From: a bacterium
GTDB taxonomy: Bacteria > Electryoneota > Electryoneia > Electryoneales > Electryoneaceae
Direction: 5' to 3'
Assembly (NCBI GenBank): GCA_020444265.1
Contig: JAHLLH010000001.1
Span: forward strand, 248,001-312,000
Length of the DNA: 64,000 nucleotides
Shown in pieces: positions 28,930 to 38,614 of the stretch (positions are counted from its first letter, which is position 1; every line of letters begins with the position of its first letter). The position numbers and the translations under genes are program-made. The notes beneath the pieces were generated by a model, which saw only the letters and a list, made by a program, of their open reading frames with translations, had not been told where the DNA came from and did no database searches.

Positions 28930-30270
28930 ATGAGCGAGCCAACGATGTCTACCTCGCACAACCATCCAGCCATTGATGCCATCCGTGGGTTTGATTCAGA
29001 AATCGCTGAAGCGATGGACCAGGAATACAGCCGTCAGGTTGACACCCTCGAGATGATTGCGTCCGAAAATATCGTCAGCCCCGCCGTGCAGGAAGCTGCC
29101 GGCTCGGTTCTGACCAACAAGTATGCCGAAGGATATCCGAAACGACGCTACTACGGCGGTTGCAGGTACGTGGATGTCGCTGAAAACCTCGCTCGTGACC
29201 GTGCGATGGAACTCTTCGGAGCCAAATGGGCCAATGTGCAGCCGCACAGTGGCAGCCAGGCGAACCAGGCAGTCTACTTCTCACTGCTCCATCCCTTCGC
29301 GGAGGGGGGGAAGAAGATTCCGGTGATGGGTTTGCACCTGAACCACGGTGGCCACCTGACCCACGGCAGCCCGGTCAATGTTTCCGGTCGCTTCTATGAT
29401 GTGCATGCCTATGAAGTGGACATGAAAACCGGCATGCTTGATATGGATACCGTTGCCAAAATGGCCCGTGAGGTCAAACCGCGTCTGATCATGACCGGCG
29501 CCAGCGCCTATCCACGTTTTTGGGACTATGCAAAGTTCCGTGAAATTGCGGACGAGGTCGGTGCCTGGTTGGTGGCAGACATCGCTCATGTGGCCGGACC
29601 GGTTGCCGCGAAGCTTCATCCGGACCCGGTGCCGTATTGCCATGCGGTCACCAGCACCACGCACAAGACCCTTCGCGGTCCTCGTGGCGGACTGATTGTT
29701 TCCGCGTTTGAGGAAGGCGAGATCATGCTCGAAGGCATGCCGAAGCCGAAGACGGTCCCGGAAGCGATTGACAGTGTCACCTTCCCCGGCCTGCAGGGCG
29801 GACCTTTGATGCACATCATCGCCGCGAAAGCAGTTGCTTTCAAGGAAGCACTTCAGCCCTCGTTCAAGGACTACATCGAGAAGACACTCGACAATGCCAA
29901 GGTGTTGGCGGACGAGCTGCTGAACCGTGGATTTACTCTCGTTTCAGGCGGTACGGATAACCACCTGATTCTGATTGACCTTGGCCCCCGCGAACAGACC
30001 GGCAAGGCCGCGGAGAAGGCGCTGGAACGTAGTGGCATCACAGTCAATAAAAACATGGTCCCCGGAGACAAACAGACCCCGTTTGTCACCTCCGGCATCC
30101 GCATCGGTACCCCGGCGCTGACGACTCGCGGGATGGGCACAGATGAGATGAAACGGATTGCTGCGTGGATCGAGAAGGCGCTGACCGACCCCGAGGATAA
30201 AGAGCTGCATGCCTCGATCAAAGCAGAGGTAGGGGAGATGGCACGCACCTTTTCGCACTTCGCCTGGTAG
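28930..30270 (+). CDS. glyA: serine hydroxymethyltransferase
   Basis: [32 protein letters not shown]-lysine motif. Confidence 0.97.
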   Translation: MSEPTMSTSHNHPAIDAIRGFDSEIAEAMDQEYSRQVDTLEMIASENIVSPAVQEAAGSVLTNKYAEGYPKRRYYGGCRYVDVAENLARDRAMELFGAKWANVQPHSGSQANQAVYFSLLHPFAEGGKKIPVMGLHLNHGGHLTHGSPVNVSGRFYDVHAYEVDMKTGMLDMDTVAKMAREVKPRLIMTGASAYPRFWDYAKFREIADEVGAWLVADIAHVAGPVAAKLHPDPVPYCHAVTSTTHKTLRGPRGGLIVSAFEEGEIMLEGMPKPKTVPEAIDSVTFPGLQGGPLMHIIAAKAVAFKEALQPSFKDYIEKTLDNAKVLADELLNRGFTLVSGGTDNHLILIDLGPREQTGKAAEKALERSGITVNKNMVPGDKQTPFVTSGIRIGTPALTTRGMGTDEMKRIAAWIEKALTDPEDKELHASIKAEVGEMARTFSHFAW

Positions 30271-30399
30271 GGTTGAGCGAGGCGAGGGGGGTACTGTAAG
30301 GCTCGTCTAATTCATGGACTTGACTGCACTTAGTAGTGTAGATTAAGTGAAGGAAGTAACGAATGGGGATCCGATTCCGTCGACCCCGCGGGATTTGAC

Positions 30400-30846
30400 A
30401 TGCGTTGCCCCTATTGTGGACATACGGACGACAAGGTGATTGACAGCCGTCCGTCCCGAGATCTCCGGTCGGTTCGCCGACGCCGTGAGTGCATCAAGTG
30501 TACGAAACGGTTTACGACGTACGAGTACGTCGAGGAGATTCAACTGCACATCACCAAGCGTGATGGCAAAGTAGAACCTTATGACCGGGCGAAGCTGGCA
30601 CGTGGACTGCGTGTTGCAGCTGCTAAACGGCCAGTCAAGATGGATGATATCGATCAGCTCGTCGATGATGTTGAGCGGAAACTTCACGCCAAGGCGGAAA
30701 AAGAAGTGACCAGCCGTGAGATCGGCGAGTATGTAATGAAGGGGTTGAAGGCACTGGATGAAATCGCCTACATCCGTTACGCGTCTGTCTATAGACGTTT
30801 CGAGGATGCGGGTGATTTTACCGAAGAGGTGAAGAGGCTCTCGTGA
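30400..30846 (+). CDS. nrdR: transcriptional repressor NrdR
   Basis: MRCPYCGHTDDKVIDSRPSRD...RRRRECIKCTKRFTTYE zinc ribbon plus ATP-cone. Confidence 0.97.
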   Translation: MRCPYCGHTDDKVIDSRPSRDLRSVRRRRECIKCTKRFTTYEYVEEIQLHITKRDGKVEPYDRAKLARGLRVAAAKRPVKMDDIDQLVDDVERKLHAKAEKEVTSREIGEYVMKGLKALDEIAYIRYASVYRRFEDAGDFTEEVKRLS

Positions 30847-32180
30847 AAAAAACATTTCGCGGTGGCACCCATCCGCCGGAGTTCAAGCTTACGGCGGGGT
30901 TTGCATCCCAAAAGCTTCCCCTACCGGAGATTGTACACATCCCGGTAACCCAGCACATTGGCGCGCCAGGCCGTGTGATTGTGGCAAAGGGTGATGAGGT
31001 GAAGGTCGGCCAGCCCCTGACCGAGCCGGGTGGCTTTGTCAGTGCGCCTGCGCACGCGTCGATTGCCGGGACGGTGAAAGCGGTCGGAAACTATGCCAAC
31101 CCGCTTGGCAAGGAGATGGCTACCGTAACCATCGAAGGCAATGGAAGCGATGATTGGTTCGAGGGAATCGAAGAAGACCCGGACTGGCAGTCGGTGGATG
31201 CAGATGAAATTCGTGCCCGTGTCAAAAATGCCGGTCTCGCAGGGATGGGTGGCGCGGCCTTCCCGACCCATGTCAAACTCGCACCGCCTCCAGAAAAGCC
31301 GATTGATACAGTTATCATCAATGGCGCTGAGTGCGAACCCTTCCTGACCTCCGACCATCGTCTCATGCTCGAGCGTCCCGAGGACATCCTCGAGGGTGCA
31401 CGGCTTGTCGCTCGCGCGGTCGGCGCGCGCCAGGTATTCGTCGGTATTGAAGACAACAAGCCGGATGCCTGGGAAGCGTTGAAGCAGGCGGTCGGCGAAA
31501 AGAACGACATCCAGGTCGAGATGCTGCCGGTCAAGTACCCGCAGGGTGCTGAAAAACAGCTGATCAACGCGCTGACAGGCCGTGAAGTGCCGCCACCTCC
31601 GGGATTGCCGATGGATGTTGGCTGTCTCGTGCAGAATGTCGGTTCCTGCGTCGCGATCTACGAAGCCGTTCGCTACCGTCGTCCACTGATCGAACGAACG
31701 GTGACCGTGTCAGGCGGCGGGATCAAGCAGCCGAAGAACGTGATCGCACGGATCGGTACCCCCTTCGCTCGACTAATTGAAGCCGCTGGTGGCTATGAGG
31801 ATGATGCAGCAAAGCTGCTGATGGGCGGTCCGATGATGGGTATGTCGCAGTGGACAGACATCGTTCCGGTGATCAAGGGGACCAGCGGGATTGTCGTGCT
31901 CGGCAAGGCAGAAGCTTCCCTTGCTGAAGAGAATCCCTGTATCGGGTGTGGACGATGTGTGTCCGTCTGTCCGGTCTTCCTCCTGCCGACCAACATTGCT
32001 CGTTTGAGTCAGCTCGAGATGTTTGACGAGGCAGAAGAGTTGGGTGTGGTGGAATGCATCGAATGTGGTTCCTGCACCTACGTTTGCCCCTCGAAGCGCA
32101 ACCTTGTTCAGCATATCCGTTTCGGCAAGACAACAGTGCTTGCTAACAGGCGGAAACAGGCTCAGAAGCAGTCAGCTTGA
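30843..32180 (+). CDS. rnfC: RNF electron transport complex subunit C
   Basis: GLAGMGGAAFPTHVKL, CIGCGRCVSVCPVFLLP, CIECGSCTYVCPSKRNL; GTG start overlaps the nrdR stop (GTGA). Confidence 0.95.
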   Translation: MKKTFRGGTHPPEFKLTAGFASQKLPLPEIVHIPVTQHIGAPGRVIVAKGDEVKVGQPLTEPGGFVSAPAHASIAGTVKAVGNYANPLGKEMATVTIEGNGSDDWFEGIEEDPDWQSVDADEIRARVKNAGLAGMGGAAFPTHVKLAPPPEKPIDTVIINGAECEPFLTSDHRLMLERPEDILEGARLVARAVGARQVFVGIEDNKPDAWEALKQAVGEKNDIQVEMLPVKYPQGAEKQLINALTGREVPPPPGLPMDVGCLVQNVGSCVAIYEAVRYRRPLIERTVTVSGGGIKQPKNVIARIGTPFARLIEAAGGYEDDAAKLLMGGPMMGMSQWTDIVPVIKGTSGIVVLGKAEASLAEENPCIGCGRCVSVCPVFLLPTNIARLSQLEMFDEAEELGVVECIECGSCTYVCPSKRNLVQHIRFGKTTVLANRRKQAQKQSA

Positions 32181-32197
32181 TGCGAAAGGCGTGACCA

Positions 32198-33463
32198 ATG
32201 GTGTCGCCCAACGATTCGGCTCCGGACAGCGGAGCCACCCCGGAGAAGCCGGAAGAGGTGAAGCCGGAGGCAAAGAAGGAAGAGGCCAAGCCAGCTCAGG
32301 CTGAAAAGCCAGCAGCGTCGGCCAAGCCAGCCGCTCCGAAACCGGTTCCACCGAAGAAGAAAGAAGAAGCGCCGCAACGGCAGTTCATGCTTTCCTCGTC
32401 CCCGCACCTGCGGGACACCGAATCGGTGCAGAGGATCATGATCACTGTCACCCTGACCCTCGTGCCAGCTATGCTCGGCGCAGCGTGGGTCTTCGGGATG
32501 CGTGCCCTGATGCTCATCCTGATCGGTGGTGCTGCTGCGGTTGTCACCGAATGGGCCGTGCAGCGTGTCTTCAAAATGAGGTCAACGGTAGGGGATGGTT
32601 CCGCACTGTTGACTGGTATCCTCGTAAGCTTCAACCTCCCGCCCGGTGTGCCCTGGTGGATTCCTGTGATCGGTTCATTTTTCGCGATCGCGATTGCCAA
32701 GCTGCCGTTCGGCGGTCTTGGTTGGAACCCGCTGAATCCGGCGCTGGTCGGACGTGCTTTCCTTCTCGCTTCCTGGCCTCTTCACATGACCAAGGATTGG
32801 CTGCCTGCCTTTTGGTGGAAACTACCGGGCTACAGCTTCTTCACCTGGAATGTCAGCCCCTCGAAGCTGATGGTCGATGGCATTTCCACCGCGACACCGC
32901 TTGAAGTGGCGAAGAACGCGTTGAAGATTCTGAAAAATCCGGAGGGTAACCCGACCGACATTCTCGCAACGGCGGGGGATCGTTTCGCAGAGATCAGTTC
33001 TCGCGTGATCGACATGGCAGTTGGCACTATTGGCGGCTGCATCGGCGAGACCTCGGCCATCCTGATTCTCATTGGCGCAGCCTACCTCTTCTACAAGAAC
33101 TACATCGACTGGCGAACCCCCTTCAGCATGATTGCTGTCGTCGCGTTCGGTGGTTGGATGTTTGGTGGCGCAGAAGGATTGTTCACCGGGGATGCGCTCT
33201 TCCACATCTTCGCCGGTGGTTTGATCCTCGGTGCTTTTTACATGGCAACGGATATGGTGACCACGCCGATCACCCCGAAGGGACGATTGATCTTCGGTGT
33301 CGGTGCCGGGTTGCTGACCCTGATGATCCGCATGATAGGCGGTTACCCTGAAGGTGTCAGCTATGCCATTCTGTTGATGAACTTGACCACACCGCTGATT
33401 GACCGTTGGACCGTTCCGCGCAGGTTCGGACATGTGGTCAAAGCGGCAGATGCCAAAGCGTAA
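32198..33463 (+). CDS. rnfD: RNF complex subunit D with Pro/Ala/Lys-rich N-terminal extension
   Basis: SSPHLRDTESVQRIM; STATPL flavinylation-type motif; multi-TM. Confidence 0.93.
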   Translation: MVSPNDSAPDSGATPEKPEEVKPEAKKEEAKPAQAEKPAASAKPAAPKPVPPKKKEEAPQRQFMLSSSPHLRDTESVQRIMITVTLTLVPAMLGAAWVFGMRALMLILIGGAAAVVTEWAVQRVFKMRSTVGDGSALLTGILVSFNLPPGVPWWIPVIGSFFAIAIAKLPFGGLGWNPLNPALVGRAFLLASWPLHMTKDWLPAFWWKLPGYSFFTWNVSPSKLMVDGISTATPLEVAKNALKILKNPEGNPTDILATAGDRFAEISSRVIDMAVGTIGGCIGETSAILILIGAAYLFYKNYIDWRTPFSMIAVVAFGGWMFGGAEGLFTGDALFHIFAGGLILGAFYMATDMVTTPITPKGRLIFGVGAGLLTLMIRMIGGYPEGVSYAILLMNLTTPLIDRWTVPRRFGHVVKAADAKA

Positions 33464-33475
33464 GGGGCCAGATCG

Positions 33476-34114
33476 ATGTATATCGTTCGATTGGGTATCA
33501 TCCTGATGCTGATCGCCGGCGTTGCCGCAGGTGGGTTGTCCCTGCTGAACAACCAGACCGCTCCGATTATCGCGGAGTACAAGGCGAAACAGCAGGCGGA
33601 AGCACGTCAGGAAGTCTCTCGTTCCCTCGGCGCGACCAGTTTCGAGCAGGTCCTTACTGAGGATGGATACGAGTATTTCAAAGCGCTGAACGATGATGGT
33701 CAGCTTGTCGGCTATGTGACCCTCGCCTACGGTAAGGGCTACTCGAGCACGATTGAGACCATCGCGGGTTACGATACCAGCTTCTCCATCTCCGGTTTGA
33801 AGATCACCTTCCAGCAGGAGACCCCCGGTCTAGGCACCAAGGCGGTTGAGGTGCACAAAGGGGAGAGTGAACCCTGGTTCCTTCGTCAGTTCAAGGAGAA
33901 GGATGGCTTGAACGTGGCGGTCAAGCAGGATCGTGGCCAGATCGATGCCATCACCGGCGCGACCATCACCGCACGGGCGGTAGCTGTCTCGGTTAAAGAG
34001 GCTGCCAGGAAGATCAAGACATTGGTTGAGAGCGAAGTCGACTCGTCTGAGGACGCTGTGATGGAAGACGATATGGCGGCAAACCCGTCGAACACTCAAG
34101 ACGGGGAGGACTAA
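33476..34114 (+). CDS. rnfG: RNF complex subunit G (FMN-binding)
   Basis: TPGLGTKAVE and DAITGATITARAVAVSVKEA covalent FMN motif. Confidence 0.93.
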   Translation: MYIVRLGIILMLIAGVAAGGLSLLNNQTAPIIAEYKAKQQAEARQEVSRSLGATSFEQVLTEDGYEYFKALNDDGQLVGYVTLAYGKGYSSTIETIAGYDTSFSISGLKITFQQETPGLGTKAVEVHKGESEPWFLRQFKEKDGLNVAVKQDRGQIDAITGATITARAVAVSVKEAARKIKTLVESEVDSSEDAVMEDDMAANPSNTQDGED

Positions 34115-34115
34115 C

Positions 34116-34778
34116 ATGAGTGTCAGCACGGAATTCAGCAAAGGTCTGATCAAGGAAAATCCGGTCTTGCGTCTCGCGTTGGGGCTCTGCCCAGCGCTGG
34201 CGGTTTCTTCCTCCGTCAACAATGCAATCGGCATGGGTGTTTCCGCGACCTTCGTCCTCATCATGAGCAACCTGCTGGTCAGCCTGATCCGTAGCTGGGT
34301 GCCGACGAAAATTCGCATCCCCGTCTACATCGTGATCATCGCGACCTTTGTGACCATTGTGGAAATGGTCATGGCTGCCTACCAGCCAGCACTCTTCCGT
34401 TCGTTGGGCATCTTTGTACCGTTGATCGTGGTCAACTGCATCATCCTTGGCCGTGCGGAAGCTTTCGCCAGTAAAAACGGTCCTTTCATGTCGATCGTGG
34501 ATGCGCTCGGCATGGGTACAGGCTTCACCCTGGCGCTGGTTATCATCGCCAGCCTCCGAGAAGTCCTTGGCAATGGTACCTGGTACGGAATCACCATTAC
34601 CCCAGGCAGTTTCGAGCCTGTCCTGCTGATGATGCTCGCGCCAGGCGCCTTCATCACCATGGGCCTTGTACTCGGACTATTGAACTGGATGGACAAACGC
34701 AAGGCGGACGCTTTGCAGCAGGAAGCCCTGGAGAAGGCCGGATTCGGCAAAACCGCTATCGCTGGGGAGGGCAAGTAA
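34116..34778 (+). CDS. rnfE: RNF complex subunit E
   Basis: ENPVLRLALGLCPALAVSSSVNNAIGMG; NCIILGRAEAFA. Confidence 0.95.
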   Translation: MSVSTEFSKGLIKENPVLRLALGLCPALAVSSSVNNAIGMGVSATFVLIMSNLLVSLIRSWVPTKIRIPVYIVIIATFVTIVEMVMAAYQPALFRSLGIFVPLIVVNCIILGRAEAFASKNGPFMSIVDALGMGTGFTLALVIIASLREVLGNGTWYGITITPGSFEPVLLMMLAPGAFITMGLVLGLLNWMDKRKADALQQEALEKAGFGKTAIAGEGK

Positions 34779-35384
34779 ATGGATCTGTCGAACCTTCTCG
34801 TGATCGTGGTCGGGTCAATCCTGATCAACAACTTCGTCCTGATGCGTTTCCTCGGCATCTGCCCCTACATCGGCGTGTCGAAGAAGCTGTCCAGCGCTGT
34901 CGGGATGGGCATGGCGGTCATCTTTGTCATGACCCTCGCCAGCTTGGCATCCTATCTCATCTACTACTACCTGCTGGCCCCTGAAACGAATTTCTGGGGT
35001 GTGGACCTGACCTTCCTGCGCACGATTGCCTTCATTCTGGTGATCGCGTCTCTGGTGCAGTTTGTCGAAATGGTGATTCAGAAGTTGGCCCCGGCGCTTT
35101 ACCAGGCGCTGGGCATCTTCCTGCCACTGATTACGACCAACTGCGCAGTGCTCGGTGTGGCGGTGCTCAACATTGATGAGCAATACAACCTGATCGAAAG
35201 CCTGGTCAACGCGATTGCAGCGGGCATCGGTTTTACCCTCGCGCTCGTCCTGATGGCGGGGATCCGTGAACGCCTCGAGTTGGCCGACATCCCGAAGCCT
35301 TTGCAAGGCGTGCCTATCGCCTTCCTGATGGCGGGTCTGATGGCAATCGCCTTCCTCGGCTTCAGCGGGTTGAGTGTGGGGTAG
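34779..35384 (+). CDS. rnfA: RNF complex subunit A
   Basis: INNFVLMRFLGICPYIGVSKKLSSAVGMG; TTNCAVLGVAVLN. Confidence 0.96.
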   Translation: MDLSNLLVIVVGSILINNFVLMRFLGICPYIGVSKKLSSAVGMGMAVIFVMTLASLASYLIYYYLLAPETNFWGVDLTFLRTIAFILVIASLVQFVEMVIQKLAPALYQALGIFLPLITTNCAVLGVAVLNIDEQYNLIESLVNAIAAGIGFTLALVLMAGIRERLELADIPKPLQGVPIAFLMAGLMAIAFLGFSGLSVG

Positions 35385-35394
35385 AAGTGGAAGT

Positions 35395-35469
35395 TGTGTC
35401 AGATCTCCCGATCTGACACACATTCGCGCCTTTTGGTGCGATCATCCGTCGGGTCAGGAGACCAGACGG
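35395..35469. repeat. composite palindromic repeat, copy A
   Basis: tgtgtcagat-ctcccg-atctgacaca, then cattcgcgcc..ggtgcgatcatc, then ccgtcgggtc/gaccagacgg. Confidence 0.7.
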
Positions 35470-35525
35470 ACTTAGGGTGAACAACAAAGGCAGCGAGTCT
35501 GCTACCTGTAACGGTTGGTGGTGCT

Positions 35526-36551
35526 ATGGATGTCTCCATCCTGGGTGCAATTGCGTCGGTGGGGGGATTGGGACTGCTGTTTGGCGGTGGTTTGGCCTAT
35601 GCGTCCCGCAAGTTCTACGTCAAGGTCGACCCACGTGTCGAGCAGGTCGATGATGCCCTTCCTGGTGCCAACTGCGGTGCCTGCGGGATGGCCGGTTGCC
35701 GTCAGATGGCCCTCAAGGTTGTCGAGGGCGAACTGACCGCCTCTGCCTGCCCGGTTGCCAGCTCGGATGCTCGTGCCTTTATTGCCCAGATCATGGGTGC
35801 AGAGGTCGAGCTTGCCGAGGAAATGGTCGCTGTCACTCGCTGCCAGGGCTCACCGGACAAATCGCCGGACCGTTTCATTTACCAGGGGTTTAAATCCTGT
35901 ACGGCAGCCGATATGGTCGGGCATGGCCATAAAGCATGCGACTGGGGCTGCCTCGGATTTGGCGACTGTGTGGAAGCCTGCCCCTTTGATGCCATGGTCA
36001 TGGGTGAAGATCGTCTCCCGAAAGTGATTGACGATCTCTGCACCGGTTGCGGCAAGTGTGTGGAAGCCTGCCCGCGTGACATCATGGAGCTGGTGCCACG
36101 CTCCGCCAACATCTACATCGCTTGCAAGAACCCCAACCGCGCGAAGGATGTGAAATCGGTATGCAGCGTTGGCTGCACCGGTTGCACCCTCTGTGCGAAC
36201 CCGAAGACGACTCCTTCCGGCAAGATCGAGATGAACAAGGAAACCAACCTTCCTGTCTTCGACTACCAAGTCGAGGATGATCCCGTGATCGCCGTCCACA
36301 AGTGTCCGACCAATTCGCTGGTCGATAAACGTGCCAAAGATCGTCCCGTGTTCTATATCGCTGAATCCCGCTGTACGGGGGAGGGCGAGTGCAAGAAGGT
36401 CTGCCCGGTTAAGGGCTGCATCGAGGAGTTGGAGAACGGCAAGTTTGTGATCCACACGGAGAAATGTATTGGTTGTGGATTGTGTGAACCGGCCTGCCCC
36501 TCGAAGGCCATCGACATCATGAGTGCCCTGGGGCACCAGGCAGCGAGCTGA
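35526..36551 (+). CDS. rnfB: RNF complex subunit B (polyferredoxin)
   Basis: N-terminal TM, LPGANCGACGMAGC, multiple CxxCxxCxxxCP clusters. Confidence 0.95.
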   Translation: MDVSILGAIASVGGLGLLFGGGLAYASRKFYVKVDPRVEQVDDALPGANCGACGMAGCRQMALKVVEGELTASACPVASSDARAFIAQIMGAEVELAEEMVAVTRCQGSPDKSPDRFIYQGFKSCTAADMVGHGHKACDWGCLGFGDCVEACPFDAMVMGEDRLPKVIDDLCTGCGKCVEACPRDIMELVPRSANIYIACKNPNRAKDVKSVCSVGCTGCTLCANPKTTPSGKIEMNKETNLPVFDYQVEDDPVIAVHKCPTNSLVDKRAKDRPVFYIAESRCTGEGECKKVCPVKGCIEELENGKFVIHTEKCIGCGLCEPACPSKAIDIMSALGHQAAS

Positions 36552-36560
36552 TTCATGCGT

Positions 36561-36645
36561 TGTGTCAGATCCTCAGATCTGATACACAATTCGCGCCTTG
36601 GGCGCGATCATCTGTCAGGTCTCCGCTTCGCTAAGGACCTGACAG
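36561..36645. repeat. composite palindromic repeat, copy B
   Basis: tgtgtcagatc-ctca-gatctgatacaca, attcgcgccttgggcgcgatcatc, ctgtcaggtc-N14-gacctgacag. Confidence 0.7.
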
Positions 36646-36654
36646 AACAATGAA

Positions 36655-36678
36655 CCGTCAGGCTCGGGGGCCGGACGG
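36655..36678. repeat. additional palindrome
   Basis: ccgtc-a-ggc-tcgggg-gcc-g-gacgg. Confidence 0.5.
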
Positions 36679-36919
36679 AACAGCAGGCAAAGTAATCGGA
36701 CACCGTTTCGGAACTCGAAAAATGGTAGGAGTTCCGAACGGATGAGTTCTCAATAGATTAGGGATGCATGTCTCTCGAGCATTCGGCCCAGCGGGGTCGA
36801 GATTGTGAAAAATGCGAGGAGATAAGCTCCTGATTTTCCACCCTTGTTGGCTTGTACCAATTGCACATTGGCACAAACTCAGTTTGTGAAGAAAGTTGAT
36901 TGCGCGGGCTCGCGTTTCG

Positions 36920-36948
36920 TTGACGATGGACAGGTCGTCCGTTATATT
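36920..36948 (+). promoter_or_regulatory. sigma70-like promoter for the nuo operon
   Basis: ttgacg-17 nt-tatatt; nuoA start at 37135 implies a leader of about 180 nt. Confidence 0.6.
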
Positions 36949-37134
36949 TAACCCGTTCAAAGAAACGCCAAGTTGAGCCTTGTTTTAGCTGATTTTTGCA
37001 CCCTCTTTGTGATGGGTCGAACGAGGGCTCCGCGCGGCCGGGGGGCAGGAAACAAGCGAAAGCACGCGTCCCGGTTTGGGCGGATGTTCTTTTTTACACA
37101 ACCTCTGTTCGGGCTTGCAACGGAGTAACTCACC

Positions 37135-37494
37135 ATGATGCCACAGGATTTCGTTCCGGTTCTGCTCACCTTCGCAGTTGTTGGTGGCTTCGCCGGGATT
37201 GCGTTGGTGGCCACACACTTCCTCGGGCCGAAAGCGTACTCACCCATTAAGCAGGACACCTACGAATGCGGGGTGGACTACATCGGCGACAGCCGTTCAC
37301 GCTTCTCGGTGAAATTCTATCTCGTGGCGGTGTTGTTCGTCATGTTTGACCTCGAAGTCGTTTTCATGTATCCGTGGGCGGTCAATTTCCGCACCCTCGG
37401 TACCTTCGGGTTAGCAACGATGGGCATCTTCCTGGTCATCCTCACCGTCGGCCTGTTGTACGAGTGGAAGAAAGGAGCCCTGGAATGGGATTAG
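37135..37494 (+). CDS. nuoA: NADH-quinone oxidoreductase subunit A
   Basis: [40 protein letters not shown]. Confidence 0.97.
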   Translation: MMPQDFVPVLLTFAVVGGFAGIALVATHFLGPKAYSPIKQDTYECGVDYIGDSRSRFSVKFYLVAVLFVMFDLEVVFMYPWAVNFRTLGTFGLATMGIFLVILTVGLLYEWKKGALEWD

Positions 37495-37985
37495 AGACGT
37501 CGGCTCAAACTCATCAGTGGCCTGGCGGTGAAGCTGTTGTCACCAAGGTATCCCAGTTTGTCGGATGGGCGCGTAAATACAGCGCCTGGCCGATGCCGTT
37601 TGCAACTGCTTGCTGCGGCATCGAGTACATGGCAACCATGGGTGCACGGTATGACCAGGGCCGCTTCGGTTGGGAGCGTCCCAGCTTCAGCCCGCGCCAA
37701 GCAGACCTGCTGATTGTTATCGGCACCATCAGCATCAAGATGGCTCCGGTTCTCAAGCGCGTCTACGACCAGATGACAGAACCGAAATACGTCATCAGTA
37801 TGGGCGCCTGCGCTTCATGCGGCGGGATGTTTGATACGTACAGTGTTGTCCAGGGGATTGATACCCTTTTCCCGGTTGATATCTATGTCCCCGGCTGCCC
37901 GCCACGGCCTGAAATGCTGATGCTCGCCTACACCAAGCTCCAGGAAAAGATTCAGAACGAGACCCTGGTGGGGAGGGGTGCATGA
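37485..37985 (+). CDS. nuoB: NADH-quinone oxidoreductase subunit B
   Basis: [31 protein letters not shown]; start moved to ATG 37485. Confidence 0.97.
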   Translation: MGLETSAQTHQWPGGEAVVTKVSQFVGWARKYSAWPMPFATACCGIEYMATMGARYDQGRFGWERPSFSPRQADLLIVIGTISIKMAPVLKRVYDQMTEPKYVISMGACASCGGMFDTYSVVQGIDTLFPVDIYVPGCPPRPEMLMLAYTKLQEKIQNETLVGRGA

Positions 37986-38614
37986 GCACGGATGCCCTCA
38001 GACTCGAGCTTCTCGAAGATATCAAGGCTGAATTCGGCGATAAGCTGATGTCGGCTGAAATGAACTACGATATGCCTGAGGTGATGGTCCCGGCGGACCT
38101 GCACCATGGCATCGTCCAGTGGTTAAAAGAGTCGGAGAAGTGGTGCTTTAACCACTTTATCGACATTACTGCTGTTGACTACCTCAATACCAAAGAAAAC
38201 TACCGCTACGAAGTCGTGATCCACCTGCGTTCCCATTCGAAGAACGTCAAACTTCGAATCAAGACACCGGTTACAGCGGAAAAGGCAGAGCTTCCGACCG
38301 TCACTGATGTTTACGCCGGAGCGTCGTGGACGGAACGTGAGATTTTCGACCTGATGGGGATCAAGTTCAAAGGCCATCCTCGGATGACCCGTCTGCTGAG
38401 CCCCGATGATTTCGAAGGTCACCCCTTGAGGAAGGATTTCCCAGTCAAGGGGCAGCACCGTGGAAGCTTCCCGCGTGGAACGGTGATCTCGAACAAGCGG
38501 CGTGAGCAGGTCGCCTCGAAAACGACCAAACCGCGTCCGGCCGACCAGATGATGCCGAACACCCCTTGGGAACAGCAGCGCGAACCGATGCGCGAGGAGA
38601 AGGGCGATGCTTAA
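37982..38614 (+). CDS. nuoC: NADH-quinone oxidoreductase subunit C
   Basis: [39 protein letters not shown]. Confidence 0.97.
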   Translation: MSTDALRLELLEDIKAEFGDKLMSAEMNYDMPEVMVPADLHHGIVQWLKESEKWCFNHFIDITAVDYLNTKENYRYEVVIHLRSHSKNVKLRIKTPVTAEKAELPTVTDVYAGASWTEREIFDLMGIKFKGHPRMTRLLSPDDFEGHPLRKDFPVKGQHRGSFPRGTVISNKRREQVASKTTKPRPADQMMPNTPWEQQREPMREEKGDA

